Assembly (NCBI GenBank): GCA_034638255.1
Contig: JAWPGT010000087.1
Location: 22,018-86,017 of the forward strand
DNA length: 64,000 bases
Reading direction: 5' to 3'
Source of the DNA: Coprinus comatus
Taxonomy: Eukaryota > Basidiomycota > Agaricomycetes > Agaricales > Agaricaceae
Positions within the stretch are counted from its first letter, which is position 1. Each line of letters begins with the position of its first letter. Position numbers and translations under genes: made by a program. Below, in pieces: positions 1-12,625 of the stretch. Below the pieces are notes generated by a model. It did not search any database. It saw only the letters and a program-made list of their open reading frames with translations, and was not told where the DNA came from.

Positions 1-1282
1 TTATTTCTACTCATTCAAGAGTTTGTCCTTCTACTTGAATTAATTTCTTGTTATCCCAAAATCATTTTTATGGTAGTGAAAGCACATTAATAATAGTCAA
101 GACTGGTCGATTTAACCTTGTAGTACGATTATCTTTTACTCAAACTCAGCAGTAAAATAGTGATACTACACGTCGTCCAACAGGTTGTAATTAATGGTCG
201 TTGGATACTTTCGGCAACTATTATGCCCAAGATCATATATATCATGATCACACGTTGGAATCGGACAAGCGGAAACTAAGGTAGGTGTTGAGCGCTCAAC
301 CCGAAATTGATTAAGCGCCAATCTCAAGAAATGGTTTCAATCAGGCCTTGGCGGTCGTGAAGCTCAGACGGATGATTATTCTTCTGTCCCGAACACGCCC
401 CGGGTGTTTCTGCAAATCTCTTTGGACTTGTAGGAAAATCCATTATCCTCATTTTCGATTAGAGTCAAGTCTGATTGATTTAAAGAAAGATCAAGCTCGA
501 GCTTGAGTTTGGTGATGATGCGAAAGCTCACATTGTATTTACCGAGTTTCATTTGACCTGAAAATGTAAGAAAAATAGTCTAAATTTAAACGACTCTCAC
601 GTCAAATGCCACAGGGTTAAGGAAATTGACTTTCGATCAGGACTAGGAAATGATGTTAAGCTACACGCCGAAGATCGTTATCCTCCATACTGCTTGGAGA
701 GTAGTCTGTAACACCGACTACTATATGGTAGTCCGAGGCATGTGTACTAGGTATTCCAATGAAGACTACTGTATCCTGCAGCATGTATAAGGTTGTGTGT
801 GTGTAATTTTTGTGACAGTTGAACGTTTGAACATTGAATGATTGATATGTATCTACTATGGCCCCTATGGCGTCTCCTGGTAAGTACTATAATGCTTCCG
901 AACATGCGCTCGAGTAATGATTGGCTATCAGCCTTGTTGTGCTGAGTGCATGCTGAGTGTTATTAAATCAACACAGGCGTGTTTGGCCCGAATAGCAACA
1001 ATAGTTGAGGAAAATCCGATCCAGTCTCTCATTCCGGCAATCTCATGCAGTGAAGCCTTGCAATACCGGAACCATTAGCATGCACACCTATTCATAGACG
1101 TGTTTCCAGAGAATGCGTTTTAGATTTACTGGTAGACGCTGAACATCTAGATCTGTACGTATTCAACTGGTGAGTTACTACATGAGAGAAAACTAAATAT
1201 TGATGTTGCTAGGGCTCTCTAACTGCCCCCCATCTTGAACTTTTGATTTCACCTTTCTTGAACAACAGCAAACACCTTTGTT
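1..1282. other. No gene recognised
   Basis: AT-rich intergenic DNA upstream of the first DUF6535 paralog. I found no reading frame with domain character and no repeat pairing with the rest of the window. The final ~100 bases before 1283 presumably hold the 5' untranslated region of the next gene. Confidence 0.5.
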
Positions 1283-2924
1283 ATGCCTCGCCATCGTATG
1301 GTACGTTGTAGTAATTGCCTTTAATTTGAATGAACGTCCTGACCACGTCACCGTCTAGTTTCCTTTTATTCGATAAATATGATTGCTGACAGTAGGAATA
1401 TAGCGTTTGAAGGTATAGATCCAGTAAGTCAAGCTCGTTGGAGAATCGTGTTATAAATGCTAATATGTATACGCTTAGAACTTGAAGGTTATTGATGAAG
1501 ACGTGGATGCGAAACGATGGGAAGAATTGAACAAGAAAGGAGAGTCTTTGACAAAGGAAACATCCGAGAGTTGGACAAAAGGATTGAATAATCTTCTCAT
1601 TTTTGTAAGCAGCATTGACTCTGGGATTGTACAATATACTCATGATAATCTTTTACAGGCTGGTCTCTTTTCGGCAATTGTCACCGCTTTTACCATCGAA
1701 GCCGCCAGGACAATACAGGGCGATCCAGCAGAGATGACAGTACTTTTACTACAAACAATCATCCTGCAACTAAATAATCAATCAAATCCACAAGCAAATA
1801 TTCCTATTCCCCTCAACCCGGAAATGACACCTTCCATCTACTCTCAGCGCATCAACGTGTGGTTCTCCGTCAGCCTCGCGCTTAGTCTTGTTGTGGTTTT
1901 GGGAGGGATTCTGTGTCTACAATGGCTGCGAGAGTTTAGTAGGAACATCACAGGTGTATCAAACAAAGATGACCTATTTCTACAACATCAACACCATGAG
2001 AGTCTCCGGACGTGGGGTGTTTTGATCATCCTCAATATGCTACCACTTTTCCTACTGATTGCGCTTGGTCTCTTCTTCGTTGGGTTCATGGTCTTGCAAT
2101 GGGAATCAAAGTCGCTCGCCTCTGGCCCTGTGACGTTTCTTGTTGCTCTATCTGGTGGATTTATTGTCTGTACCACAGTCCTCCCCACCTGCCAGTTCCT
2201 CTTACTTGTAGGAAAATCAACTCGTGCACCTGACCAGCCCCGACCAGTGCTTTGTCCCTATCGGTCCCCACAATCATGGCTTTTTCATGTAATCCTGCAA
2301 AAGCTTTTTTTCCTTATCACCAATCTGCCACTATTAAAGATGAAATCAGACTTCTGGAACACATTGAAGGGCATCAGCAGTTGGTTGGAATATGATACGA
2401 ATGGTGTGAAAAAGTGGAATGAGAAAGCAGGTGCTGTGGAATCAATACATCAATCATTGTTGTGGATATCGCGCGAATACAGACAGGTGACTACAGTGGC
2501 CCTGGATGCGTACTCTTGCATGGTATTTGCTTCTTGTTATGGGACACGCATGAAGTTGAAAGCAAAGAGTACACGTGCTGACCTCAAGTGGAATTGGGAG
2601 GAGCGAGAGTTATTGACATCATTTGAAGGAGAGAATAACCTCAATGACACTGAAATTATCCAGAAGATTTGTGCAAAGGCGGTGATTGATGCAACGGTGG
2701 AATGGAATAGGTCATTGAAACATCCTGCACCTCTGTCAGATATTTCGGCATTGGAGAAATCCATTGGTGATATGGACCATGATTCTCAAACAGGTGAAGT
2801 CTATATATGTGAAACCAAGCATTGCCCTCTGCGGTACAAGATCTACAAAGAACTCCATCGACTCCATCTCTGCCTACACATTATCATGCCGAAGAGTCGA
2901 CCGGTCCTCAGGCTTAGCCACTAG
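1283..2924 (+). pseudogene. DUF6535 protein, paralog 1, 3'-truncated
   Basis: Agaricomycete-specific DUF6535 membrane protein of unknown function. Candidate exons are a six-codon mini-exon at 1283-1300, a second small exon ending near 1432 (block AFEGID), 1479-1604 and 1659-2793. An in-frame 54-nt intron (1605-1658) lies between NNLLIF and AGLFSAIVTAF. The core carries the family landmarks QGDPAEMTVLLLQTI, a first membrane segment followed by CLQWLREFSRNI, a second membrane segment around LFLLIALGLFFVGF and a third around TFLVALSGGFIV. After 2793 the sequence jumps to DNA homologous to the far 3' end of paralog 2, so the exons for the C-terminal helical region are missing and the frame reads through to a stop at 2924. 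A shortened membrane protein could still be made. Splice phase between the first two exons is unresolved. Confidence 0.7.
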
Positions 2925-3545
2925 TGTTGGAACAGAATCCTCGTAACGAAATTACGGTATTGTAATCTGGTGATTTTCCGGAAATATTAGAGGTGACATA
3001 AAATATTCTTCCTACTCTTGGTTGCAGGAAAGTTCGATGCTAGTATATGTGATTGTCTTTAACACTAAAGGGATACATGTTTGAGCCCTCAAAGAGTCGA
3101 GGTGATATACTTATCATTGGAAAGTTAAGGAAACAAGGAATGAAACAGGAGTTGCAGCAAAAGGTATTGTACTAAATCGATAGATGGAATATACGTTCTA
3201 CATACTTATCATATCTGTCTCACACACCGACATGGTCCTTGTTTCCCACTTTGAAACCTTTTCTCCAGCCTATTGTGCAAACATATTCATTAACGTAACA
3301 AAATACATCTTTCTACTATAAGGTTGCACCACGGATTATAATAACGGGGTGATTTGTATCAAATATACACAGTACTCCAGTTGCATTGTTTCTTGTTTGT
3401 TGTTGTCATAGATCATTATTGAGCGGAGTAGGATGAGACGTCAGTGTATTGAAATTAAAGTTATAACGGGAGTTGTACCTGTGGCCCTCAGCGAAAGAGA
3501 TATTGTGGAATACTACCGTCAGGAATAGGAGCGAAAACCAGGGGG
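2811..3545. repeat. Duplicated 3' flank shared with paralog 2
   Basis: Diverged but clearly alignable with about 18660-19790. Both begin in the Ser/Thr-rich tail region, share CACTAGTGTTGGAACAGAAT, and continue through non-coding DNA to the common GGAATAGGAG motif near 3523 and 19750. Paralogs 1 and 2 therefore arose by a segmental duplication that included at least 0.7 kb of downstream DNA. Confidence 0.7.
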
Positions 3546-5149
3546 TATATAGATTTAGATTAGGATTCCAACCAACATAAACACTCCAAACTAGATTGTT
3601 GAACGTTTACTTCGAAATTTTGAGGGGGATCTTGATGATAAAGAAGTCAATGGTTTGTACCGTAACGTTTGAATTCGGAACTCTTGATACAAGGGTTGTC
3701 AGGGGGTCATAAGGTGTAGAAGTTGGTGGTATATGGCGAATGTTGTGATACTCGATTCACTTGATCAAAGAATGGGGGTATCGAAATGAGTTACTTTGAA
3801 ACGAGGTCAGAATGGGTATGCGTTTCAGGAAATGGAATATGTAAAAGAGGAAAAAGGACAGAAGAATTGAAAGAAAAAAATGTAAAACTCACCTCGTTTT
3901 CAAGGGAATGTACAGACCAACTCCACTCCTCTGGGGAAATGACATTATCGATCTCTATAACATCAAAAGAGATAGCCAACGATGTCAATGATTTATCACA
4001 GACAATGTCACAAAACCGAACATACAAAGAATACACCTAAATCTCTTCATCATCCATTTTCCGTGGTAGGATTGAGAATGTACGTAGCCTTTTCACGAGT
4101 TTAGGAGGTTTCCTTGAGGTTCCTGTAGATGAAAAACGTTATCAAAGTACGTGAAGATGTTTGATGGTGAACAAGGTAAGAAGGAACTCACAAGATACAT
4201 ATTACTAGTCCTTTCGTTCACTATGATAACCTTGGAAATTCACTTGCTTGAAGCATAGGTTCAGCATGAACACAATCCTAGCTCTGATTGCAACAGGCAT
4301 TCGAAGTGATGTGGTTGGTTGACAGTGATGGTGGGCTTTAGAATACCACAGTTGAACGAGACCAGAAACAACTCATCATATACTTGAATAGTTTCATAAA
4401 GTTTCCATCTATTCCTGTAGTTTATATCTCATTTTCCCATTTCTATGGTGTGTGACATCTCGACTCTAGTTAAACTAACCACTGCTCCTGATAAGCGACA
4501 TTAGGGTGGTAAGCAGCGCCATGAACCCCAGTGAAAAAAAAATATGAGTGTTTATAACTATTTGTAAGTATTCATGAGTCTGAAAACAAAATATAAGTAT
4601 TTATAAGAAAACTTGAGTCGAACATCTAAGTAAATCTGACATTATATCAGATTTCGTGAGTTTAGCATCAGACTCATATAATCTCAGATATTGCCTGTAA
4701 TGTCATTGAGAGTAATTAGCGTGGGAACGTTTAAAAAAGTTTTGATGGTATAGATATGTTCGCATGCAAGACGTATGCGAATGAGCAAGATGGTATATAC
4801 AAATATATTACAGTACATTCAAAAGAGGTCTAGCACTAGTTAATGAGTATATTAGAAATAAAATAATACGTTCGGTTCGAGTATCACATACCTTATACAC
4901 GCTTTGTGAACCAGTATCAGCACCTCGATTCCAATTTCACACCCTTCACACCCTCTGAGCAGAACCAAACATTTCTATTCAACCTTGTTCATTGAAATGT
5001 ACGCATCCGAACGTTCGCCATTCAAACTTTGGTTTGTTATTCTTCGTTCTATCCACTTCCTCCGTCTGGACAGTGGAATGTGGGTATGGTGTATGTAATG
5101 AGCCGGCAGGAACAACCAGTGTAACTCAAAGTCACATTACACTACACCC
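3546..5149. other. No gene recognised
   Basis: AT-rich intergenic DNA. There is a small perfect stem, AAATCTGA/TCAGATTT, near 4632-4654. The open frames at 3786-4040 are opposite-strand shadows of each other and lack any domain or splice support. Confidence 0.4.
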
Positions 5150-6557
5150 TGGAAACAAAAATTCACATAAATTATCAAAACAATAATGTAACATTATTGA
5201 ATATTCACATTTAATAATTCTTGTCAATTATTGTATGTTTTTTCTTAAGTTCTTCAAAATAAACAAAAGATTATTCTAACACATTGTTGAAAAATTATCT
5301 TGAAGTTTCTGTTAAGATAGGTGACCTACAGATTCGACCCCCTGTGACGCTGTGTGACCAGGGTTTTCAGGGATCATAAAATTTCGTACACCCCACAATT
5401 ATCATCATTAAGATATAGTGTAGTAAGTGTTTGGTACTAGACTAATATACCTTCATATCATCCATCAGAGTATTAGGGAGAACACGGTGTCCTCTATACT
5501 TCTTTGCTGCCCACACTGCTTGTCTACCATTCAAGCCATGATGATAAGCATATATAAACCTGCACGCTCATTTAGTGAAGCTACAATCATTAATCAGTTA
5601 GACAATATATATTGACCACAATAAATACACAAACTTTCATATGGTTTGAAGAGGTATTGTAGCAAGTGAAGAGAGCACGTTCTTCTCAAGTATATCATCT
5701 CGTGATGATAGAGGGTACTTGCAATAGATCCGTTTTGAGTATCCCCAGCACTGTTCTATAGGATTGAGTTCACAGTGGTATTTTGGTAGAAATAACACCT
5801 GAAACCCTCTTCACTCACACACAAGTTCAAGTGCTGTGGGCTGATCTCGGAAATCAGGCTGGTTATATAGAATCCATCTTTGACAACACATTGTAGCACC
5901 GTAGGGGCAGCGGTCACGTGAATCTAGAATAATCCCCAAGGTGTTCAAAATATGCCTCAACTGGGGACTTTTTGCAAAAAGTATTCCTGCCAAGATGTTC
6001 CTAATATCTCTAACAAGAATCTCTCAGAAACAATTTTTTAATAAATGTTGAGACTGTGTAATAATTTGGCGAAATGTATTTTTCTTGAGATTTGTGTCAT
6101 GCTTTTGGTGTGTGGGAATGCTAAGGTGGGGTCGAATCTGTAGGTTGCCTATCTTATCTAATGTCTTGATAATATTATAATAGTTTTCTTGGTAGAAATA
6201 CAATAATTGGGGTAGAATATTGTAATATTATTAAATCCTGATTTAAAAAGTTTTTTAGTACACTTTTTTATTTTAAGATTATTAAATAAAAATGAAATTG
6301 AAGACTAAATAATACTACAATATTCTATCCTAACTATTGTAGCATTTATAAAACACTGTTGTGACATTATCCAAATCTCAAGTCACAAAAAATTCATAAT
6401 AATGTTTTAATAATCTATCCACATAATCATTTCTTTATTTTGAAGTACTTTAGAAAAAAAATATACAATAGTCTGGAGGAATTATTAAGGATGACTTTTC
6501 AATAATATCAAGTTATTGTTTTGATAATCCATGTGAAATTTTGTTTCCACGGCGTAG
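5150..6557. mobile_element. Degenerate DNA transposon with long inverted repeats
   Basis: About 190 bp at the left (5150-5341) reappears in inverted orientation at the right (roughly 6125-6557, where extra DNA interrupts the arm). Outer anchors are CTGGAAACAAAAATTCACAT at the left and its diverged inverse ending GTTTCCACGGC at the right. Inner anchors are ACCTACAGATTCGACCCC and its exact inverse GGGGTCGAATCTGTAGGT. A DDE-type transposase fragment sits between the arms on the minus strand. The outermost ends and target duplication cannot be fixed by eye. Confidence 0.65.
5640..5993 (-). pseudogene. DDE-superfamily transposase C-terminal remnant
   Basis: Minus-strand coding fragment containing CCQRWILYNQPDF, then after an in-frame stop LFLPKYHCELNPIEQCWG and YCKYPLSSREDILEKN. 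The CELNPIEQCWG block is the hallmark region around the third acidic residue of the DDE endonucleases (Tc1/mariner-like) common in basidiomycete genomes. The upstream catalytic residues are missing, and stops and frame changes show it is dead. It lies inside the inverted repeats, so it is probably what remains of that element's own transposase. Confidence 0.65.
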
Positions 6558-6609
6558 TGATTAAGTTTTATATTAATAATAGTACTAGTGCCGTAAAATT
6601 TGTGTAACT

Positions 6610-6690
6610 TTGTAGTGTAGCGGTATTATTGTAGATAAGATAGTCATTAGATACCAAGTTCAATTCCAGCTGGTAACAACAACAGCTTTA
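6610..6690 (+). repeat. tRNA-derived SINE-like head
   Basis: Contains TAGTGTAGCGG, a match to the RNA polymerase III A-box consensus TRGYNNARNGG, and about 45 bp downstream AGTTCAATTCC, a B-box match. The region does not fold as an intact tRNA (no clean acceptor pairing) and is followed by an A/T-rich tail to about 6800. A second copy of this architecture is at 49095. Confidence 0.45.
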
Positions 6691-6970
6691 ATTACTTTAA
6701 ATTAATAATAATTAGAATTATAATATATATAAATATGACAATAAGTATAAATACATATAAATACATATAAGATAATATATAATAAATGTGATAATAAGTG
6801 TAATTTGTCAGATTCTCTCATGTAATAAAACCTGACTTTTCCCAACTTTACTCAGAAATTCTCATATTTTGTTGAGGCGTATTAAGCGGAAATTCTTCAT
6901 ATTAGTGTCATATTATCTCGTGTTTTCTAATGTATTGTTATATACCCATGCCTATCCGTATGGATAGAAA

Positions 6971-7079
6971 ATGACTTTTCATAACTTTCGACTTTACCGT
7001 GGGAAAAGTCAGGTAAAGTTATGAGAAGTCATGAAATGAGGACGAAAAGTGTCCGGATTTCGTGACTTCTCATAACTCT
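6971..7079. repeat. Alternating inverted-repeat cluster
   Basis: Three 18-21-bp units related to ATGACTTYTCATAACTTT occur in alternating orientation at about 6971 (+), 7014 (-) and 7056 (+). Adjacent units can form two mutually exclusive hairpins. No gene is associated. Confidence 0.5.
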
Positions 7080-7714
7080 ACCCGAGAAAATCTGAGTCAT
7101 ATTTTCTCAGGTATTGTTAGGAATACCGATATACTTTTTTCACTGGGCATGAACAATGAGCTGATGCAGATTTTATTGGAGGTGATTGTGTTTGAGATAT
7201 GTGTTGCTGAAGAGGGGATGATACTCGCTTCAGCGATGGCTTGTATCATGTGCTCTGTTATAACTTCTCGGGTGGTAGTCAAAGTTGCGCGTTTCTGCGA
7301 CCTTAGCTCGTATGAGGTGAACCTCGCGCATAATCCCTACTCCATAGGCCATTGTAATATGACCAGTCTCTGTAGAAAAACACACAACTGAATGTGTGGA
7401 TTTTGTCCAGAGTCAGATTGAGTAAATGTGGTACGAAGTCACCCCGAAAAGTTGATATAAGTGGTAATAGATGACTTCAATCAGTGAAAGAGTGTTTGGG
7501 CAGGTGACATTACGTCAGTATACGTCATACAAGGACGACTTCTCTCCCCTCAACCAGCAACTGCTACGCTCTGCTTCATTCGATCTACGCTGGTTATGTT
7601 ACTCCTGGACTCTTAGTTACCAGATATCTAGGCCGTTCAGAACATGTGGTCAACAACATTGGATATCACTTCAAGAAAGTTTATTCTTCCTGGAACATGT
7701 CTCCGCTGCGCAGT

Positions 7715-10010
7715 TGCAATTACTTTGTTTCGGTTGTCTTAGGTTACACACTTTATGGGTTTTGACCTGCAGGATCTCTCTGTGGCAGTACTTGTCCGAA
7801 AGTACTTGGTATCATCCGCCGTGTTTTGGCTCTGAGCTTCTCCTTGCCTTTTGGTTGTTCGCTCACAGTATTGTCTTCGCCTTCGCCTTCATTATTCATA
7901 GATCCAGCCTATCCCTCTGTTTTGTTTACGACACTTGCAATTGACCTAGCTTAACCAATGATAGGACGTCACTACTTATCACCACACTTCCACTTCCTTC
8001 TCCTTCACCTGTACTTGTTCCCGTTCATCCACATGTCGCAGCTGACTCGACTGTTCAGGAAGCCATATGACAAGTCTGAAGCTGCAAGTAGTGAGAGTCA
8101 AAATTGAGATTTAATGTCTAATGTTTGGAGCGAGTTTTTTAAACTTTATAGACATCCCTTTGGACATATGAATTATATGTTTCAGAAGAGTGCTAGGATA
8201 TGGTTGAAGGGGTTGAATAAAGGAGATCTGGAATATGTGAGTTACTGCCAAGTATCTGAGCAATTTGCCTTACACATCTTGTCGCATACTCAATTTTTGT
8301 TTTGTTGGTTTTCTAGATTTGCGAATTATGTATAATTCAACCAGGTTCGAGAATCGGATGTGATTATAATCGTATACGATGTCAATTATGTGATGAAAGA
8401 TATCGTGTTTTTTCACGTACAATTGCTTTTAGAAAGTGAATGATTATGGAGAAATTGAGGTTGGAGGAAATGGAGCATGATTACCTTGTGAAACTTGTTC
8501 CTCATAGAGGAAGTGGTGTTTGTGACGGTCACGTTGGTACTGGTATGCATGAGGATTCCGGGACAGGTGGCTGGGACTGAGATTAGGACCGGTGTTGGAT
8601 TGCGACTCTGCTGTCTCTTATTACTATGAAGGTGGCGAGCCCGGTTACGAAACCTCCGACTTCAGTTTTGACGAAGAAGAGACCCAAGAGGAAAGGGAAA
8701 GGTACTGATAGAAAGGAATATGGGAATGGGAATAGTTATGGAAGACGAAAAAAGAGACCAATACCTTATCAAGTTCGTCAGCTTCACACTGGCATTTCTC
8801 TCCTTCCGACATAGTCTCCGGATCTGATCCTGATTTTTGGTTCTCACTTTGGTTTTCAACAGTTGAATCCGAATCCGAGATGGAAGCTAAGTTGAATGAA
8901 GATGAATTAGAATGACGAATCTACCTCTGCTAGACAAAATTAAAAGTTTAGGTTGTATTGTGTAAGTCAGAAGCGACTCGCTCCTCAAAGCTTTATACGT
9001 GCTGGTGACGCATCAACGTCAAACATCTGGACTGAAGATTTTGTCACAGAATCCGACGTCCAAGTCATCCGATCTTGCAGAGAATCCAAATGAAATCGTA
9101 GCTTTTAATGTAATACTCGGACTACTACGATTTCATCTACTCATGGTCATAGACCTCAACCGACTACTACTCGAAGAGCTCAGAAAGCATCGGTTGGGCA
9201 CTCAGCAAGGATTCAAGGCTATCCTGGGAATATAAATGTTCAACCAAGTAGCAACGCCGAAACGCCTCATGACAATAGGAAACTTGAATACCCTACTTCA
9301 AAACCTATGAAATGGATGGGATGGGAGCATAAAAATGTGTAGTGTCTGAGGCTGATCGGCTAGTTCAAGTTGGTTCCTCTGGTACTAGTATCGATACGCT
9401 CCAGCAACTTGAGAAACAAATTATTGAAACATTATGAGGTGATGGAAGTAGCTTTGAATGATATTCGCGGGAGTTTCGGGGCATCCATGAACACTTCAAC
9501 TACAAACTCAGTTGAACCTTCGTCTCTAGGCCAGGTACCTTTAATGGACTTGCAGAGAAGAATCAGAACATGGGAGCAAAACGAGCTGACTGGAATGGTG
9601 GCGACGATGGAGAGCTGGGAGTTATTGGACACCGAGGTGGTATGTAATTCGTCCTCGAGGTTGGGGGAATTGATAAGTAAATGGTTGTGGATAATGAGAT
9701 TGTTGAGCGAAAGTTGTATGCACAAGTTGGACAAGAGGAAAAGAATAGAAGGGTTGGTTGTAATATTATGGGTATTTCTGTCATTTTGTAGCATTAACAA
9801 TCGTATTCTTTCCTAAAGTCTAAATTGGTTTCTTGCATAAATATCTGAGCCCAAGTGGTTTTATTTGGTGAGGAGTATGGTGCGATTGAGGCATGGTGGC
9901 ATCTCTTAACAACTATTGTGCCGCTTGGTGTTCTAGGATACTTCAAGGAGAACAATATAACCTAGGTCGTGATGTTATGCTGACTCTGGTAGAGAGAACG
10001 TCATTAACGT
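7715..10010 (+). pseudogene. Decayed gene, family unknown, copy A
   Basis: A coherent but broken coding track. One exon ends near 8237 (EFFKLYRHPFGHMNY, then WLKGLNKGDLEY), followed by a GTGAGT...TTCTAG intron and ICELCIIQPGSRIGC with a further CQLC pair at 8318-8438. This arrangement (two CxxC pairs with intervening cysteine) looks metal-binding. Downstream fragments lie at 8595-8710 (acidic, YYYEGGEPGYETSDF), 8790-8915 (Ser/Asp/Glu-rich), 9120-9335 (disordered, ending KPMKWMGWEHKN) and 9365-9790. Stops and frame changes separate them. A diverged copy is at 11140-12125. I do not recognise the family. Confidence 0.45.
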
Positions 10011-10199
10011 AATTGGAATAATACCTAATACTAGACTTCGTGTTGATATTCAGTGCATTTTGTGAGGTGTTTAGAGAAGTAGAACTTCGCCTTTGAATCA
10101 GAATCATGACATACAGCCGACACTCTGACCATCGTTCTATTTTAGTCCACAATCCAGTGTGTTGACACATCAATGCATCACGTCATAGCCAAAACTCCC

Positions 10200-11060
10200 T
10201 CTCACTTCCCAACACTTTAGTCCTCTGCTTCACTCAATCCGCGCTGTCCTTTTTCTGACGTATATTTGGCCTTCCTCTGGAATCCACACGTCTCTTGGCT
10301 ACTACTCCGCTGCATCTCTCGGCACTTTCACTTGTTTGGGCGCTGAACATTCCCACACTTGCGGTGGATTTGTGTTCGTACTATTTTCCAAGCATAGGAT
10401 GCGTACTTAGACAGGTTGTGTATGCTATCATTTGGGCATCTGGATAATGTGGTAGATGATGCATCCATGCATTGTGGTTAGGAAGGACTAGTATTATTGT
10501 GAGTCATCTCGCTTCTACAGTGCGTGTATCTACTCAAACACAACATCGGCACACCTTTTCAAGCTCTACCTCTGTATCCTGTAATATCACAATGGTGATA
10601 AAAAAGGCCAGCCACAATGGTCGATGACTTTCATGAGAAATTCACAAGTGCTCCGTCCCCGGCACATTGGATTTGTCTCGCTTCGTGTCATACGTATTCT
10701 CTGCATGAAGTCCTATCGATCCTCGACCTCACAAGACATTCATCAAGGCGCACTATTTGACATTTACATGGTGATGTTGAGAAAGGTGTGAAGGGGCTGG
10801 AAAAATAGAGGAAAATGCGGAGCACTGGTGCGTCACAAGCCTATCTTTTGTATCCACCTATATTGATAATGCACTAGAACTACATAAAGACTTCCGTAGC
10901 ATTGGAAATGTCATCGATACTGGAATAATTCATTATTTGAAGATCATTCATCCAACAACAACACTGCTCAACATGTAACCCTGTTCTCCAAGCCTTAAGG
11001 CATCTCTTTCCGCAGTGACCATCGCCACGAGTTGTGCCTTCTTTTTCCACGCTGTATAGA
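10200..11060. repeat. Diverged segmental repeat, copy 1
   Basis: Pairs with 19920-20430. Shared landmarks in the same order are GGAAGGACTAGT (near 10479 and 20201), the stretch around ACATCGGC(A/G)(C/T)ACCTTT, and CAAGCCTTAAGGCA near 10991 and 20347. No gene could be recognised in either copy. Confidence 0.5.
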
Positions 11061-11139
11061 GGAGTCATAAGGAAGTCGAGCCGATGATCTTTCAACGGGT
11101 ATTACTTGAATCCTGTTGGAATATGTGGTGCATGTATGC

Positions 11140-12125
11140 GCTGCGCACGCCGCAGTTGCAGTTTTTTTGTTCGGTTTTTCTTCTTAGATTGCCTCAACGG
11201 TGCTTCTCTTTTGGTTTTTTCCTTCGAGGATTTCTCAGAGGTTCTAATGGAATGTTCAACGATCGATAGTACCTGTTAATGCCGAAAGGGCTTGGTATAA
11301 TCCCCCGTGTTCTGGTTCTTGGCTTTTCTCTCCCTTTCTTTGTGCAGCGTCTCTCTCTTCCCTTGCTTGTTCGCTCACAGTTCTGTAATCTTCATCTTCA
11401 TCATTCATGGATACAGCCTATCTTATTTCCCATAAATCAATCTAAATCAATCAATGATTGGTTATCACTGCTACCTATCATCACACTTCACCAGTCGCAT
11501 CCGACTCGAATGTCCGGGAACTCATGGGTGACGAGTCTGAAGCTGTAAGTAGTGATCAGGTGCATTAACTTACTTGATACTAACAGTAGTAAGAATCGAA
11601 ATCGAGATTTAGTATCGACAGAATTTTTTAAACTTTATAGACATCTTTTGGATGTATGGACATTGGATTCTATCTTTCAAAAAATTGGTAGGATGTGGCT
11701 GAAGGGTTTGAATCAAGGGGATCCAGAAGATGTAAGTACTGATGGCCTGACACGCTCTATTCTGACGCTGACGTGTTTTTGTGTTGCCATGATTTTCTAG
11801 ATTTGTGAAATATACACAATTCAACCCTAGTGTTCGGCTGGAACAAGTTGGATACCCGCCGTAGATTACTACAAAGCTGGCGAGCCCGGTTGCTAAAGTT
11901 CTGACATCAGTTTTGACGAAGATTATACCCAAGGGGGAAGCAAAACGCTTGATAGGAGGGGTATGGTAGTGGAAGTGGAAGTGGGAATGGTCGCGGAGAA
12001 CGAAAAGCAGCACAAATGCTATCAAGTTCGTCAGATTCACATCTCTCTCCTTCTGACACAGTTCGTATTCCCATTCAAAAGAAGGTGAATCCGAAGACGA
12101 AGACGAATTAGAATATGCGATTACC
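11140..12125 (+). pseudogene. Decayed gene, family unknown, copy B
   Basis: Paralog of 7715-8905. Shared pieces are a pyrimidine-rich leader (CGCAGTTGCA, then TTGTTCGCTCACAGT), a candidate start with MGDESEA before GTAAGT at about 11549, the exon TEFFKLYRHLLD...RMWLKGLNQGDPED ending near 11737, and a TTTTCTAG acceptor followed by ICEIYTIQP and an immediate stop. The cysteine-rich exon seen in copy A is therefore lost. A fragment with GGEPG and the Ser/Glu-rich tail follows at 11875-12115. No function can be assigned. Confidence 0.45.
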
Positions 12126-12625
12126 ATGCATCTCTATTCTCGACATGGTAATTATTGCTCTGATGTTTCGGAGTAGCTGATCAATTGACTGGTGTCTATG
12201 TGTCGTTACGTCGATGAGAACCCTCTATTTCCCAACGCTTATTCATATGCTTCACTCGATCTGTGCATCTTATCTTACTACTACATCCACATGCCTTGCT
12301 CTTCGTTACTAGCCTGTCACGATTCTCTACTGGTTCATAATTGATCGCCTAAAGGCTTTGTCTCCATATCCGAGATTCCCAAACTCAGGACTTCGCTTTT
12401 ACATTTTCTTATCACAGTTCACTCCCAGACAAAATGTTTTTTGATGTGGACTCTATGTATGCTGAAGACAATTGCGAGGTCAGTCTCGTTATGTACCGCT
12501 TTTTGCTTTTACTATGGCGTTTAGTTTGAGTATCAGAACATGCTATCATCACAACGAACAGCCCCTTCTGGATACATCAAAGGTTGTGCTCGTAACTCGG
12601 TTCCTTACAGCGGAACCACTAATCG

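Noticed and set aside
1281..1643. 120-residue open frame on the minus strand
   Set aside because: It lies opposite the 5' exons and an intron of DUF6535 paralog 1 and has no domain character.
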